43,236 bases of DNA from Mogibacterium sp. (GTDB lineage: Bacteria > Bacillota > Clostridia > Peptostreptococcales > Anaerovoracaceae), in assembly GCA_024403035.1 (NCBI GenBank), contig JAKSSP010000011.1:1-43236 (forward strand), written 5' to 3'. Both the position numbers and the translations under genes were made by a program. The notes under the pieces were generated by a model that had not been told where the DNA came from, ran no database searches, and was given only the letters and a program-made list of their open reading frames with translations. Positions 16,747 through 24,824 of this stretch are shown one piece after another. Position 1 is the first letter of the stretch; the number at the start of each line of letters is the position of its first letter.

Positions 16747-16755
16747 TGATATACT
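16747..16755 (+). promoter_or_regulatory. Extended -10 promoter of the orphan gene
   Basis: TGATATACT is an extended -10 element (TGn plus TATACT, 16750-16755). Only 6 nt separate it from the ATG at 16762, so the expected start of transcription is at or next to the start codon. No ribosome site is present upstream. The mRNA is therefore predicted to be leaderless. Confidence 0.6.
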
Positions 16756-16761
16756 TTAGCC

Positions 16762-18054
16762 ATGGCGGAACTGAAACTCATACACGGAAAAAAGTCAGAT
16801 AAATACGACCATTTCAGCGACTACGACTTTGAGTCCTGCCGCGCCGTCTGCGCGAGGCTCATGGGAGTCGTGGCTCTTAAAGTGACCTGGCGAGGCAAAG
16901 AAAACCGCAGGTCAAGGCTCTATCAGGTGATGCATCTCGACTACTCCGAGTACGGGATCGATGAGTATCAGGAATTCATCTGCACGCCGGGCGAGGAAGA
17001 CTTTGCCGATAACAGAGAAGAGATGAACGGCCTGTTCAACCGCTTTGTCGCGGTCATGGGAAGCACATTAAAGGACATAGACGCTTCTGTCATGCTGAGG
17101 CTGATCGAGGACGCCATGCCGCTTGCTTCCGAGGACATGCAGAGGGAGTACGATGACGATGAGAACAAAGAGTTCCGCACCTACGCGAAGATGAGGCTGG
17201 GCTTCATGACGGACGCTCTCAATTCAAGAGGCATCACATCAGCAGACTGCAGCAGCCGCGACGCCATAGAAGAGACTTCGCCGCTCAAGCTGTCGGCCTT
17301 CGAGACCATCAACTACTTCATCATGAGGCTCGTCGACTGCGACTATCCCGCGGCATCGTATCTTTCATCCATGAGCGAAGAAGCTCTGCGCGAGACCGGT
17401 CTCACGGATGCCGGCATACAGACTCTGGTACGCACGGACATAGAAAAAAGCGACAGGAAAAAGGATCCTTCCGGGGACAGCCTGTCCTTCCCTTTCCGCT
17501 GCCGGATAACCACGCTCGCAAGAGACGCGTACTACCACGCGACCCTCGTCATATGGCTGAGCGGGAGCCAGCGGACCACCAATCCGGTCGTAAGGGATAT
17601 AAAGCTTGGATCCATCATGAAGCTTTCGGATTACGAGGCGGCCATGCAGGTAAGCAGGGCCGAATACCTCACGGTCTTTGACTGCAAGGACGATATGCTG
17701 AAGGGATTCGATCCGAAATACATATTGCCATTTGCCAACTCCGCCGCGACCATGGTGCCTAACGGCTGGCTGTACACAGCATATAAAGGAAACAACAATC
17801 ACGTCGATACATCCTCCTACAGGCTGAATGACGATGTGTACGGATACGCCGTGCTAACCATAGCCGGAGAGCTGGTGCTGATGAGCAACGACCTCAGAAA
17901 CATCTCGATGCTGGATGACTCCACCATCTTTTCTCTGTACGCGCCTTTCCTCAGCACCAAGGGAAGATACAGGATAGATTCGTCCGTTTTCCAAACGCTC
18001 TGCCGTGTGCCGGGCGCCATGTTTGACGAGCTGGTGGAGCCTGAGGGCGAATGA
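16762..18054 (+). CDS. Hypothetical protein, 430 aa, family not recognised
   Basis: The protein is soluble, acidic and without signal peptide or membrane segment. I recognise no catalytic motif. Residues 1-70 (YDFESCRAVCARLMG, VTWRGKENRRSRLYQVMHLD) and 290-420 (a mixed alpha/beta part with YAVLTIAGELVLMSND) look like separate folded regions. The start ATG has no Shine-Dalgarno and sits 6 nt after an extended -10 box, with a CodY-like box just upstream. The frame is long, and its composition resembles the neighbours, so it is surely a real gene. It is single, divergent from metK, with no obvious co-transcribed partner. Confidence 0.8.
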   Translation: MAELKLIHGKKSDKYDHFSDYDFESCRAVCARLMGVVALKVTWRGKENRRSRLYQVMHLDYSEYGIDEYQEFICTPGEEDFADNREEMNGLFNRFVAVMGSTLKDIDASVMLRLIEDAMPLASEDMQREYDDDENKEFRTYAKMRLGFMTDALNSRGITSADCSSRDAIEETSPLKLSAFETINYFIMRLVDCDYPAASYLSSMSEEALRETGLTDAGIQTLVRTDIEKSDRKKDPSGDSLSFPFRCRITTLARDAYYHATLVIWLSGSQRTTNPVVRDIKLGSIMKLSDYEAAMQVSRAEYLTVFDCKDDMLKGFDPKYILPFANSAATMVPNGWLYTAYKGNNNHVDTSSYRLNDDVYGYAVLTIAGELVLMSNDLRNISMLDDSTIFSLYAPFLSTKGRYRIDSSVFQTLCRVPGAMFDELVEPEGE

Positions 18055-18373
18055 CGGCAGCTTATACCTTTTAAAAAAACATAAAACGTGCATCTTCACA
18101 TTGTGTTCGTTTTTTTGCCACATAATTTTCAACAAAACCAAAACGCCTTATTGTTCAAGGTCTGCGACTTTTCCACAAAGATTTTTAAAATCGTATACAA
18201 TCTTTTCCACTTATGCATGTGGAAAAGTCCGCAACCTGTATCGTTGGAATTTCAACGATAGAACGAGGTTTTTCCTTGTGTCAACAGGATTTATCCACAG
18301 TTTTTAAAAAAATTTTTGAGCACGCGTTTTGTTCGATTTCGTGAAACGCGTGAAACATGGGAAAGGAACATTG
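18055..18373. other. AT-rich spacer with DnaA boxes and nested palindromes
   Basis: This 319-bp spacer holds no gene. It contains one perfect DnaA box TTATCCACA (18291-18299), two TTTTCCACA-type boxes in opposite orientation (18169-18177 and 18218-18226) and a third inverted near-copy (CTTTTCCAC, 18202-18210). The segments 18163-18177 and 18218-18233 are inverted copies apart from one inserted base. An imperfect palindrome lies at 18241-18258, a run of A and T at 18300-18317, and a 9-bp inverted repeat at 18321-18352. The content resembles an origin or DnaA-binding locus, but no dnaA, dnaN or rpmH is nearby. No clear promoter or terminator could be assigned. Confidence 0.6.
18321..18352. repeat. 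9-bp inverted repeat upstream of the alaX-like gene
   Basis: CACGCGTTT (18321-18329) and AAACGCGTG (18344-18352) are perfect inverted copies around 14 nt, ending 21 nt before the start codon. It could be an operator or a hairpin in the mRNA leader close to the AAAGGA ribosome site. Confidence 0.6.
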
Positions 18374-19606
18374 ATGAGTACTGAAAGGATCTACAGAACA
18401 GACCAATATGCCACAGAAAACGAGGCCGTTATAACCGCGGTCCGCGAGAAAAACGGCTGTGATGTGATAGCCTGCGACGTTTCCGTCTTCTATCCTGAGG
18501 GCGGCGGACAGCCTTCGGACGAAGGTACGGTATCCGCAGGAGAGTCTGCGGTATTCGGGATAGTACGCGCCTCTGATGATGATCTGTTTGGCGACGTCTG
18601 GCACGAGACCGACGCCCCTGCAGGCACATTCAAAGTTGGTGACAAGGTAGTTCTTGCCATCGACTGGGACCTTCGTTTCCGCCACATGCAGCGCCACTGC
18701 GGCGAGCATATGCTGAGCGGAGCAATGTACTCGCTTTTTGGCGGCACAAACAAGGGATTCCACATGGGCGCGGGATACATCACCATCGACATAGACCTGG
18801 ACGGCCGCATGCTTACAGATGAAGAACTCGATCTGGCTCAGAGCGCGGTCAACGAGGCTGTGTGGGCAGATCTTCCCGTCACCGTTACATGGTTTGACGA
18901 CTATGAGTCATCACTCGCCCTGCCTGTAAGAAAGCAGGTGCCGCATGACGGACGCGTGTCCGTCGTCACCGTAGGTGACCCCGGCGATCCTTTCGACTGT
19001 ATCGCCTGCTGCGGCACCCACCCGTCAAGTTCGGCCGAAGTCGGGCTGGTCGCCATCTACAAGTGCGAGCCTAATAAGGGCATGAACCGCGTCTACTTCG
19101 ACTGCGGCAAGGCGGCATTCGAAAAACTGGCCGCGGACTCAGCGCTTCTGACTGACGCGGCAAAGCGCTACTCCTGCTCCCCTGCCGACCTCGTCTCGAG
19201 GCTCGACGCCGAAGCGGAGAACGTGTCCGCGCTCAAGGCACGCCTTGCAGGCCTGAGTTCATACGTGAAGGATATTGAGGCCGCAAAGATCGAAGACGCT
19301 GTCAGGGCCGGCGGCCTTGAACATTACGTTTACGAGTCCGATCTTTTCAGCACGGACGATCTGCTGAAGCTCGGCTTTACAGTGATCAACGAGATTCCGG
19401 GCCTCTTCCTGATAATGAAGCATCCGTCTGCCAGTACCTGCCTGCTGCTTTCATCGAGCGATGAATACAAGTGCGGGCAGCTGGTAAAGGAATACGCTCA
19501 GAGGTTCAACGGGCGCGGAGGCGGCCGTCCGGACAACGCAAGGGCCATATTCACCAGCCTCAGTGACATGCAGGCGTTCGCGGACGCTGTTTGCGCTTCG
19601 CATTAA
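18374..19606 (+). CDS. Alanyl-tRNA editing protein (AlaX-L type, with DHHA1 domain)
   Basis: The 410-aa protein is related to the editing half of AlaRS and hydrolyses mischarged Ser- or Gly-tRNA(Ala). An N-terminal beta-barrel contains YPEGGGQPSDEG. The editing site shows the zinc motif HxxxH as RHCGEHMLSG near residue 105 and the second pair as CCGTHP near residue 218. A C-terminal DHHA1 domain ends with FNGRGGGRPDNARA. The synthetase catalytic and tRNA-recognition domains are absent. A frame opens 15 codons earlier (18329), but the ATG at 18374 follows AAAGGAACATTG and begins at the family's usual N-terminus. Confidence 0.9.
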   Translation: MSTERIYRTDQYATENEAVITAVREKNGCDVIACDVSVFYPEGGGQPSDEGTVSAGESAVFGIVRASDDDLFGDVWHETDAPAGTFKVGDKVVLAIDWDLRFRHMQRHCGEHMLSGAMYSLFGGTNKGFHMGAGYITIDIDLDGRMLTDEELDLAQSAVNEAVWADLPVTVTWFDDYESSLALPVRKQVPHDGRVSVVTVGDPGDPFDCIACCGTHPSSSAEVGLVAIYKCEPNKGMNRVYFDCGKAAFEKLAADSALLTDAAKRYSCSPADLVSRLDAEAENVSALKARLAGLSSYVKDIEAAKIEDAVRAGGLEHYVYESDLFSTDDLLKLGFTVINEIPGLFLIMKHPSASTCLLLSSSDEYKCGQLVKEYAQRFNGRGGGRPDNARAIFTSLSDMQAFADAVCASH

Positions 19607-19617
19607 GGCCCCTGAAG

Positions 19618-19626
19618 TGATATAAT
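19618..19626 (+). promoter_or_regulatory. Extended -10 promoter of the cytidylate-kinase-like gene
   Basis: TGATATAAT is a perfect extended -10 element, 35 nt upstream of the next start codon and 11 nt after the alaX-like stop. No good -35 box is seen, as is common with extended -10 promoters. Confidence 0.5.
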
Positions 19627-19661
19627 TTTGAAAACGACTTAACGGAGAATGGAGAAAGGAT

Positions 19662-20306
19662 ATGGAAGATAAAGTCATCGTAACTATCGACCGTGAATTC
19701 GGAAGCGGCGGCCACGAGGTGGCAAAGCGCGTAGCTGAAAGGCTGGGCATCCCTTTCTATGATGAGGAGATCATCGCCAGGGCAGCCGCCAATACCGGCT
19801 ATCAGGAAGAATATATACGCGATAATGACGAGAAGGCTCCGGAGCTTTCTTTCAACACCATGTTCTCCGGATTCGATAATTTCCAGGCCTCTCCTTTCGC
19901 GAAGATCCAGGAAGAGGAGTTCAACATCATCAGAGAGATCGCGGCTGAAGGAAGCTGCGTGATAGTCGGACGCGCGGCAGACTACATCCTCTCTGAGGAA
20001 AGGCATGTGAGCATATTCCTCTTTGCCCCGTTTGAGGACAGAGTCAGGAGAAAACTGCAGATCCACAACACAGCCGAGCCGGAGAACCTCTTTGATGTAC
20101 CGACCGCAGAGAAAGCTGTCAGGCAGATCGACAAGCAGCGCCGCAGATACTACGAGTTCTACACCGACAATAAATGGGGCGGCCGCGACGAGTACGACCT
20201 TCTGATCAACACCAGCCGGGCGGGTGTCGAAGGAGCCGTAGACATCATCGAAGCATACATAAAAGGCGGCAAGGATAAAGACCTGATGTCCGACCTTCAG
20301 AAATAG
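19662..20306 (+). CDS. Cytidylate kinase-like family protein
   Basis: The 214-aa protein matches the cytidylate-kinase-like P-loop family common in Clostridia. It starts VIVTIDREFGSGGHEVAKRV, with the phosphate-binding GSGG near residues 15-18, and continues with RLGIPFYDEEII and IVGRAADYIL. The C-terminal part has YYEFYTDNKWGGRDEYDLLI, typical of the family. It is not the housekeeping Cmk; its substrate is not established. A GGAGAAAGGAT site precedes the ATG. A terminator follows. Confidence 0.88.
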   Translation: MEDKVIVTIDREFGSGGHEVAKRVAERLGIPFYDEEIIARAAANTGYQEEYIRDNDEKAPELSFNTMFSGFDNFQASPFAKIQEEEFNIIREIAAEGSCVIVGRAADYILSEERHVSIFLFAPFEDRVRRKLQIHNTAEPENLFDVPTAEKAVRQIDKQRRRYYEFYTDNKWGGRDEYDLLINTSRAGVEGAVDIIEAYIKGGKDKDLMSDLQK

Positions 20307-20336
20307 TAAAAACACTCTTGTCAGCGTGTCACGGAC

Positions 20337-20382
20337 ACGGGAGGGTTCAATGTGCGTGTGCGACGGAATTCTCCCGTTTTTT
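20337..20382 (+). terminator. Intrinsic terminator after the cytidylate-kinase-like gene
   Basis: ACGGGAG (20337-20343) pairs with CTCCCGT (20371-20377) across a 27-nt loop and is followed by TTTTTT (to 20382). Confidence 0.75.
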
Positions 20383-20405
20383 ATTTGCGCAAAGCCCCGC
20401 ACGCC

Positions 20406-20433
20406 TTGAATTCTCGATTATTTAGTGTAGAAT
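20406..20433 (+). promoter_or_regulatory. Candidate promoter of the liv operon
   Basis: TTGAAT (20406-20411) and TAGAAT (20428-20433) are spaced by 16 bp, giving a leader of about 75 nt. The leader contains a small hairpin GGCGG-CTTTGGGA-CCGCC near 20461-20478. I see no strong CodY box or T-box here. Confidence 0.45.
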
Positions 20434-20514
20434 TTTACCATATTTGTTAACTTTTTCTAAGGCGGCTTTGGGACCGCCGCGTATTGTAAGAAAATGTTTA
20501 TTGGAGGAACCAAA

Positions 20515-21690
20515 ATGAAAAAGATTTTAGTCCTTGCGCTTTCTCTGGTGCTCGCAATGCTGGCGCTCGCAGGATGCGGCGGCGGTGGCGGAAGCGCTGA
20601 TGGCGATGTCATCAAGATCGGTGTATTTGAACCGGCTTCCGGAGACAACGGAGCAGGCGGCAAGCAGGAAACACTCGGCATCCAGTACGCTAACGAGATG
20701 CAGCCGACGGTTACCATTGGCGACAAGGAATACACCGTCAAGCTCGAGATCGCAGACAACGAGTCCGATAACGCAAAGGCCGTAACAGCGGCTCAGAACC
20801 TCGTATCGCAGAACGTATCCATAGTACTCGGATCCTACGGCTCCGGCGTTTCGATCGCTGCTGCCGATGTATTCGCTGACGCGGGAGTACCTGCTATCGG
20901 CATAACATGCACGAACCCTCAGGTAACAGCTGACTGCGAACAGTACTTCAGGATCTGCTTCCTGGATCCTTTCCAGGGAACGGTACTCGCCAACTACGCG
21001 TGGGAGAGCGGCTGCAAGAAGGCATACTGCCTCTCCAAGCTGGGCGATGACTACTCTGTAGGTCTTGTGAACTACTTCGTAGAAGCGTTCAAGGGACTCG
21101 GCGGCGAAGTCGTCGAAGAGCAGTTCCCTGACAAGAACTCAGACTTCACATCCTATGTAGCAAATGCCAAGAAGGCCGGCTGCGACGTATTCTTCGCACC
21201 TGTATCCACAGAGGCCGCGGCTCTCATCATCGACCAGGCTGAGGCTCAGTCGCTCGGAATGCCTATCCTCGCGGGAGACACATGGGACTCCAACGTTATC
21301 ACTGAGGCTGCCAAGGGCAAGAACGTAGATATCACCGTTACTACCTTCTATCAGGAAGGCGGAAACCCTGAATTCGACGAAGGCATCAAGGCATGGATGG
21401 AAGAGAATGCAGATGCCAAGACAAACAACGGCGGCAACACAGACCTCGCTGCTGTAACGGCAATGGGCTATGACGCTTACTTCGTAGCTCTCGAAGCGAT
21501 GAAGGCTGCCGGTTCGACAGCTCCTGCCGACATCCTCGCTGCTCTGCCAAGCCTCAAGGTATCAGGTCTCGTCTGCGGAGACGTATCCTTCAATGAAGTC
21601 GGAGACGCCAACAAGACAGAGGCATTCGTAAAGAAATGCAACACAGAGACGGGATCCTGGGAGTTCCTTAAGACACAGGCTGCGGACTGA
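20515..21690 (+). CDS. livJ: Branched-chain amino acid ABC transporter, substrate-binding lipoprotein
   Basis: The 391-aa protein captures Leu, Ile or Val outside the membrane and delivers it to LivHM. It has a lipoprotein signal: MKKILVLALSLVLAMLALAG and then the lipidated Cys at residue 21, followed by a Gly-rich linker. The mature part begins IKIGVFEPASGDNGAGG, the start of the type I periplasmic-binding fold of the Leu/Ile/Val family, with VLGSYGSGVSIAAADVF further on. The ATG at 20515 follows GGAGGAACCAAA; a frame seven codons longer is not needed. It heads a five-gene operon. Confidence 0.94.
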   Translation: MKKILVLALSLVLAMLALAGCGGGGGSADGDVIKIGVFEPASGDNGAGGKQETLGIQYANEMQPTVTIGDKEYTVKLEIADNESDNAKAVTAAQNLVSQNVSIVLGSYGSGVSIAAADVFADAGVPAIGITCTNPQVTADCEQYFRICFLDPFQGTVLANYAWESGCKKAYCLSKLGDDYSVGLVNYFVEAFKGLGGEVVEEQFPDKNSDFTSYVANAKKAGCDVFFAPVSTEAAALIIDQAEAQSLGMPILAGDTWDSNVITEAAKGKNVDITVTTFYQEGGNPEFDEGIKAWMEENADAKTNNGGNTDLAAVTAMGYDAYFVALEAMKAAGSTAPADILAALPSLKVSGLVCGDVSFNEVGDANKTEAFVKKCNTETGSWEFLKTQAAD

Positions 21691-21724
21691 TCCGCTCAAC
21701 AGTTTAACGGCATAATAAACACAA

Positions 21725-21755
21725 GCGGGAAGCCCTCGCGGCTTCCCGCGATTTT
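21725..21755 (+). terminator. Partial terminator between livJ and livH
   Basis: GCGGGAAGCC (21725-21734) pairs perfectly with GGCTTCCCGC (21740-21749) around a 5-nt loop and is followed by GATTTTG. The short U-run suggests leaky termination, which would keep the binding protein in excess over the permease, as is usual for ABC importers. Confidence 0.75.
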
Positions 21756-21772
21756 GTAAAAAGGGACAAAAC

Positions 21773-22651
21773 ATGTTACAAACCTGGTTACCATACATAC
21801 TCGCCGGCATCGCGGTCGGCGGTCAATACGCGCTGATAGCCATAGGATATACGATGGTGTACGGTATCCTCAGGCTCATCAACTTCGCGCACGGCGATGT
21901 ATTCATGTGGTCGGGACTCATCATGGTTTACCTTATCACCGTACTGCCTCTCTGGCTCTCGGTCATACTGGTAATAATCTTCGCGATAGTCCTAGGAACC
22001 ACGATAGAAAAAGTCGCATACAGGCCTCTGAGGTCAGCGCCGAGAATGTCCATCATGATATCCGCGATCGGCGTATCGTACCTGCTGCAGAACTTTGCGC
22101 TGTACATCACCGGAGGTCTGACAAAGACATACCCTGAGATCAGCTTCCTTCAGAAGACTGTAAAGATCGGATCGGCGACCACAAAGATGGTTACGCTCAT
22201 CACTCCGGTCCTTACCATAGTGCTCGTATTCCTGCTCGTCATGCTGATAAGACATACCAAGATCGGAATGGCGATGCGCGCGGTTTCGCGTGACTTCGAA
22301 ACGAGCTCGCTCATGGGCATAGACATCAACAGGGTAATAACAGTCACGTTCGTAATAGGCTGCGGACTTGCCGCCATCGGCTCGGTCCTCTACTTCTCTA
22401 ACTACACGGGCATCAACCCGATGTCCGGCGCAATGCCGGGCCTCAAGGCTTTCGTCGCTGCAGTATTCGGAGGTATCGGATCCGTTCCGGGCGCTGTCGT
22501 CGGAGCCTTTGTAATAGGTGTCTGCGAGAACCTCATCAAGGGCGCGGGCTGGACTACCTTCTCGGACGCATTCACATTCGTGCTTCTCATCGTCATCCTC
22601 ATGGTAAAACCTACGGGACTCTTCGGCGAGAAGAACATCGACAAGGTATAG
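21773..22651 (+). CDS. livH: Branched-chain amino acid ABC transporter permease LivH
   Basis: The 292-aa membrane permease has about eight hydrophobic segments. The start region GGQYALIAIGYTMVYGILRL and NFAHGDVFMW is the LivH hallmark, and VFGGIGSVPGAVVGAFVIG near residue 235 is the cytoplasmic coupling loop. It pairs with LivM and is energised by LivG and LivF. The ATG has an AAGGG site 7-11 nt upstream. livM starts 9 nt after the stop. Confidence 0.94.
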   Translation: MLQTWLPYILAGIAVGGQYALIAIGYTMVYGILRLINFAHGDVFMWSGLIMVYLITVLPLWLSVILVIIFAIVLGTTIEKVAYRPLRSAPRMSIMISAIGVSYLLQNFALYITGGLTKTYPEISFLQKTVKIGSATTKMVTLITPVLTIVLVFLLVMLIRHTKIGMAMRAVSRDFETSSLMGIDINRVITVTFVIGCGLAAIGSVLYFSNYTGINPMSGAMPGLKAFVAAVFGGIGSVPGAVVGAFVIGVCENLIKGAGWTTFSDAFTFVLLIVILMVKPTGLFGEKNIDKV

Positions 22652-22660
22652 GAGGGTGCC

Positions 22661-23968
22661 ATGGCAACGACATTAAACAAGAAGACCAAGTCGGCCCTCT
22701 CCGTAGCCGCAATAGCGCTCTTCCTGGTGCTGGTATATCTGGGCGACATCGTCATACCGGCAGGTTCAAGCTGGAAGATGCTCATAACCGTCATCGAGAA
22801 AGGCTCCATCTACGCCTTAGTCGCGGCATCGATGAACCTGCTGAACGGCTTCACAGGCCTGTTCTCACTCGGTCAGGCGGGATTCATGCTCATCGGAGCA
22901 TACACTTACGCCATATTCACCATACCTGCCGCTTCGCATGATACTGTCTATCAGTACTTTGAAGGCGGCGTAATAAAGTGGTCCATAGTCGAGGCGCTCG
23001 AGGGCAGCCTCGGTGTCTTCGGACACTATCTGGGAATGCTCATCCCTATGCTGGGAGCCGGACTAATAGTCTCGGTCATCGCCTTCCTCATCGGTATACC
23101 GGTGCTGAGGCTCAAGTCCGACTACCTCGCGATAGCGACACTCGGATTCGCGGAGATACTGAGAGCTTTCTTCCAGTGGAACACCCTCGGCCCTGTCACC
23201 AACGGATCCAATGTGCTGCGTAAGTACACGACATACGGAAACGCGGTATTCCCTGTGCTGATCGCAGGCATATGCATCGCCATAATACTGCTGCTGATCA
23301 ACTCCACCTACGGGCGCGCCTTCCGCGCGATCCGCGATGACGAGATAGCAGCCGAGGCGATGGGCATCAATCTCTTCAAGCACAAGGAAATATCCTTCGT
23401 CATTTCTTCATTCTTCGCAGGCATAAGCGGAGCTCTTCTGGCGATGTTCCAGACCACGATCAACGCCACGCCGTTCAACACGGTCATGACTTATGAGATC
23501 CTTCTCATAGTCGTTATTGGCGGCATCGGGTCCATCACAGGCTCCGTGATCGGCGCGTTCCTCTTTACAGCCGCATCAGAATGGTGGCTCAGAGGCCTCG
23601 ACGCCGGACGCTGGCTGGGCATCTCCGCAAGCTTCATGAGACCCGGATTCAGAAAGGTAGTCTTCGCGGTACTGATCATGCTGATCGTGCTCTTCTACTC
23701 TCGCGGCATCATGGGAGACAAGGAGTTCAGCTGGGACAGTTTCATAGGCTGGTGGAAGGGCCTTCCTTCCAACCTCAGGACATGGCCTGAAAGACGCAAG
23801 GCAAAAGCTGCCGCAAAACGCGAAGCAAAGGCCGCTGCAGCTGCCGCAAAGGCAAGAGCGAAGGAAGCAAAGGATGCCAGCGATGCGAAGAAGGCTTCGG
23901 GTGAAGCTCTCTTTACTCCGCTCCCGGTTTCCGACACTGTGATGGTATTCGATAAGGAGGGCAAGTGA
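22661..23968 (+). CDS. livM: Branched-chain amino acid ABC transporter permease LivM with long C-terminal tail
   Basis: The 435-aa permease has LivM features: NLLNGFTGLFSLGQAGFMLI near residue 60, LKSDYLAIATLGFAEILRAF near 150, and VIGGIGSITGSVIGAFLF near 285. Residues from about 375 onward form a cytoplasmic tail rich in Lys and Ala (RREAKAAA... AKARAKEAKDASDAKK), about 60 residues beyond a typical LivM, likely a helical extension. The tail is in frame, ends just before livG, and is compositionally biased; its role is unknown. A GGAGGG ribosome site precedes the ATG. Confidence 0.93.
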   Translation: MATTLNKKTKSALSVAAIALFLVLVYLGDIVIPAGSSWKMLITVIEKGSIYALVAASMNLLNGFTGLFSLGQAGFMLIGAYTYAIFTIPAASHDTVYQYFEGGVIKWSIVEALEGSLGVFGHYLGMLIPMLGAGLIVSVIAFLIGIPVLRLKSDYLAIATLGFAEILRAFFQWNTLGPVTNGSNVLRKYTTYGNAVFPVLIAGICIAIILLLINSTYGRAFRAIRDDEIAAEAMGINLFKHKEISFVISSFFAGISGALLAMFQTTINATPFNTVMTYEILLIVVIGGIGSITGSVIGAFLFTAASEWWLRGLDAGRWLGISASFMRPGFRKVVFAVLIMLIVLFYSRGIMGDKEFSWDSFIGWWKGLPSNLRTWPERRKAKAAAKREAKAAAAAAKARAKEAKDASDAKKASGEALFTPLPVSDTVMVFDKEGK

Positions 23969-23969
23969 T

Positions 23970-24824
23970 ATGGCTGAAGACAAAAGAGAAGTCGTATTGA
24001 GGCTTTCCGACATAACCATGCAGTTTGGCGGAGTCGTCGCTGTCGACAACCTCAACCTTGTAGTTCACAAGAACGAGATCATCGGTCTTATCGGTCCTAA
24101 CGGCGCCGGAAAGACAACGGCTTTCAACTGCATCACGGGCGTATACGAACCGACCAACGGTTCCATTGAGATAAACGGTGAAGTCGTCATAGAAAATCAT
24201 CCGCAGGGAAAGATGAAAGAAGCGTACAAGGGCTGCAACGCCGGCAAGTACACCAGAGCTCTTACCATGCTTCCTGACAAGGTGACCAAACTGGGCGTGG
24301 CGCGTACTTTCCAGAACATCAGGCTCTTCAAGGGCATGACCGTTCTTGAGAACGTACTGGTGGGCATGCACATGAACCAGACCGAGTCCGTGTTCGGAGC
24401 CACTTTCAGAAGCAAGAAGGCGCGTACTGAAGAAGCAGCCATGAGGGCAGAAGCCGAAGAGCTGCTTCGCAAGGTAGACCTTTACGAAAACAAGGATGAC
24501 CTCGCCACCTCGCTTCCTTACGGCAAGCAGAGACATCTCGAGATCGCCCGCGCTCTCGCTACCCACCCTTCGATCCTGCTGCTCGACGAGCCAGCAGCCG
24601 GCATGAACCCTCAGGAATCCGATGACCTGATGAAGTTCATCGGACGCATCCGCGACGAGTTCGACCTGTCCATTCTCATGATAGAGCACCACATGCAGGT
24701 CATCATGGGAATATGCGAGCACATCTACGTGCTCAACTACGGCGGACAGATCGCGGACGGCACGGCAGCCGAGATCCAGGCCAATCCTGCAGTAATAGAA
24801 GCTTATCTGGGAGGTGACGAATAA
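23970..24824 (+). CDS. livG: Branched-chain amino acid ABC transporter ATP-binding protein LivG
   Basis: The 284-aa ATPase has Walker A GPNGAGKTTAFNCI near residue 45, a signature LPYGKQRHLEIARAL near 185 (LPYG replaces LSGG, as normal for LivG), and Walker B ILLLDEPAAGMNPQE. Residues 70-110 hold an insert (MKEAYKGCNAGKYTRALTM) before the Q-loop partner region GVARTFQNIRLF, somewhat longer than in E. coli LivG. The livM stop is 1 nt before its ATG, and its own stop overlaps the livF ATG by one base, so the ATPases are translationally coupled. Confidence 0.94.
   Translation: MAEDKREVVLRLSDITMQFGGVVAVDNLNLVVHKNEIIGLIGPNGAGKTTAFNCITGVYEPTNGSIEINGEVVIENHPQGKMKEAYKGCNAGKYTRALTMLPDKVTKLGVARTFQNIRLFKGMTVLENVLVGMHMNQTESVFGATFRSKKARTEEAAMRAEAEELLRKVDLYENKDDLATSLPYGKQRHLEIARALATHPSILLLDEPAAGMNPQESDDLMKFIGRIRDEFDLSILMIEHHMQVIMGICEHIYVLNYGGQIADGTAAEIQANPAVIEAYLGGDE

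Noticed and set aside
18055-18373. T-box leader or small RNA upstream of the alaX-like gene
   Set aside because: No T-box sequence, no specifier loop and no terminator with a U-run were found.
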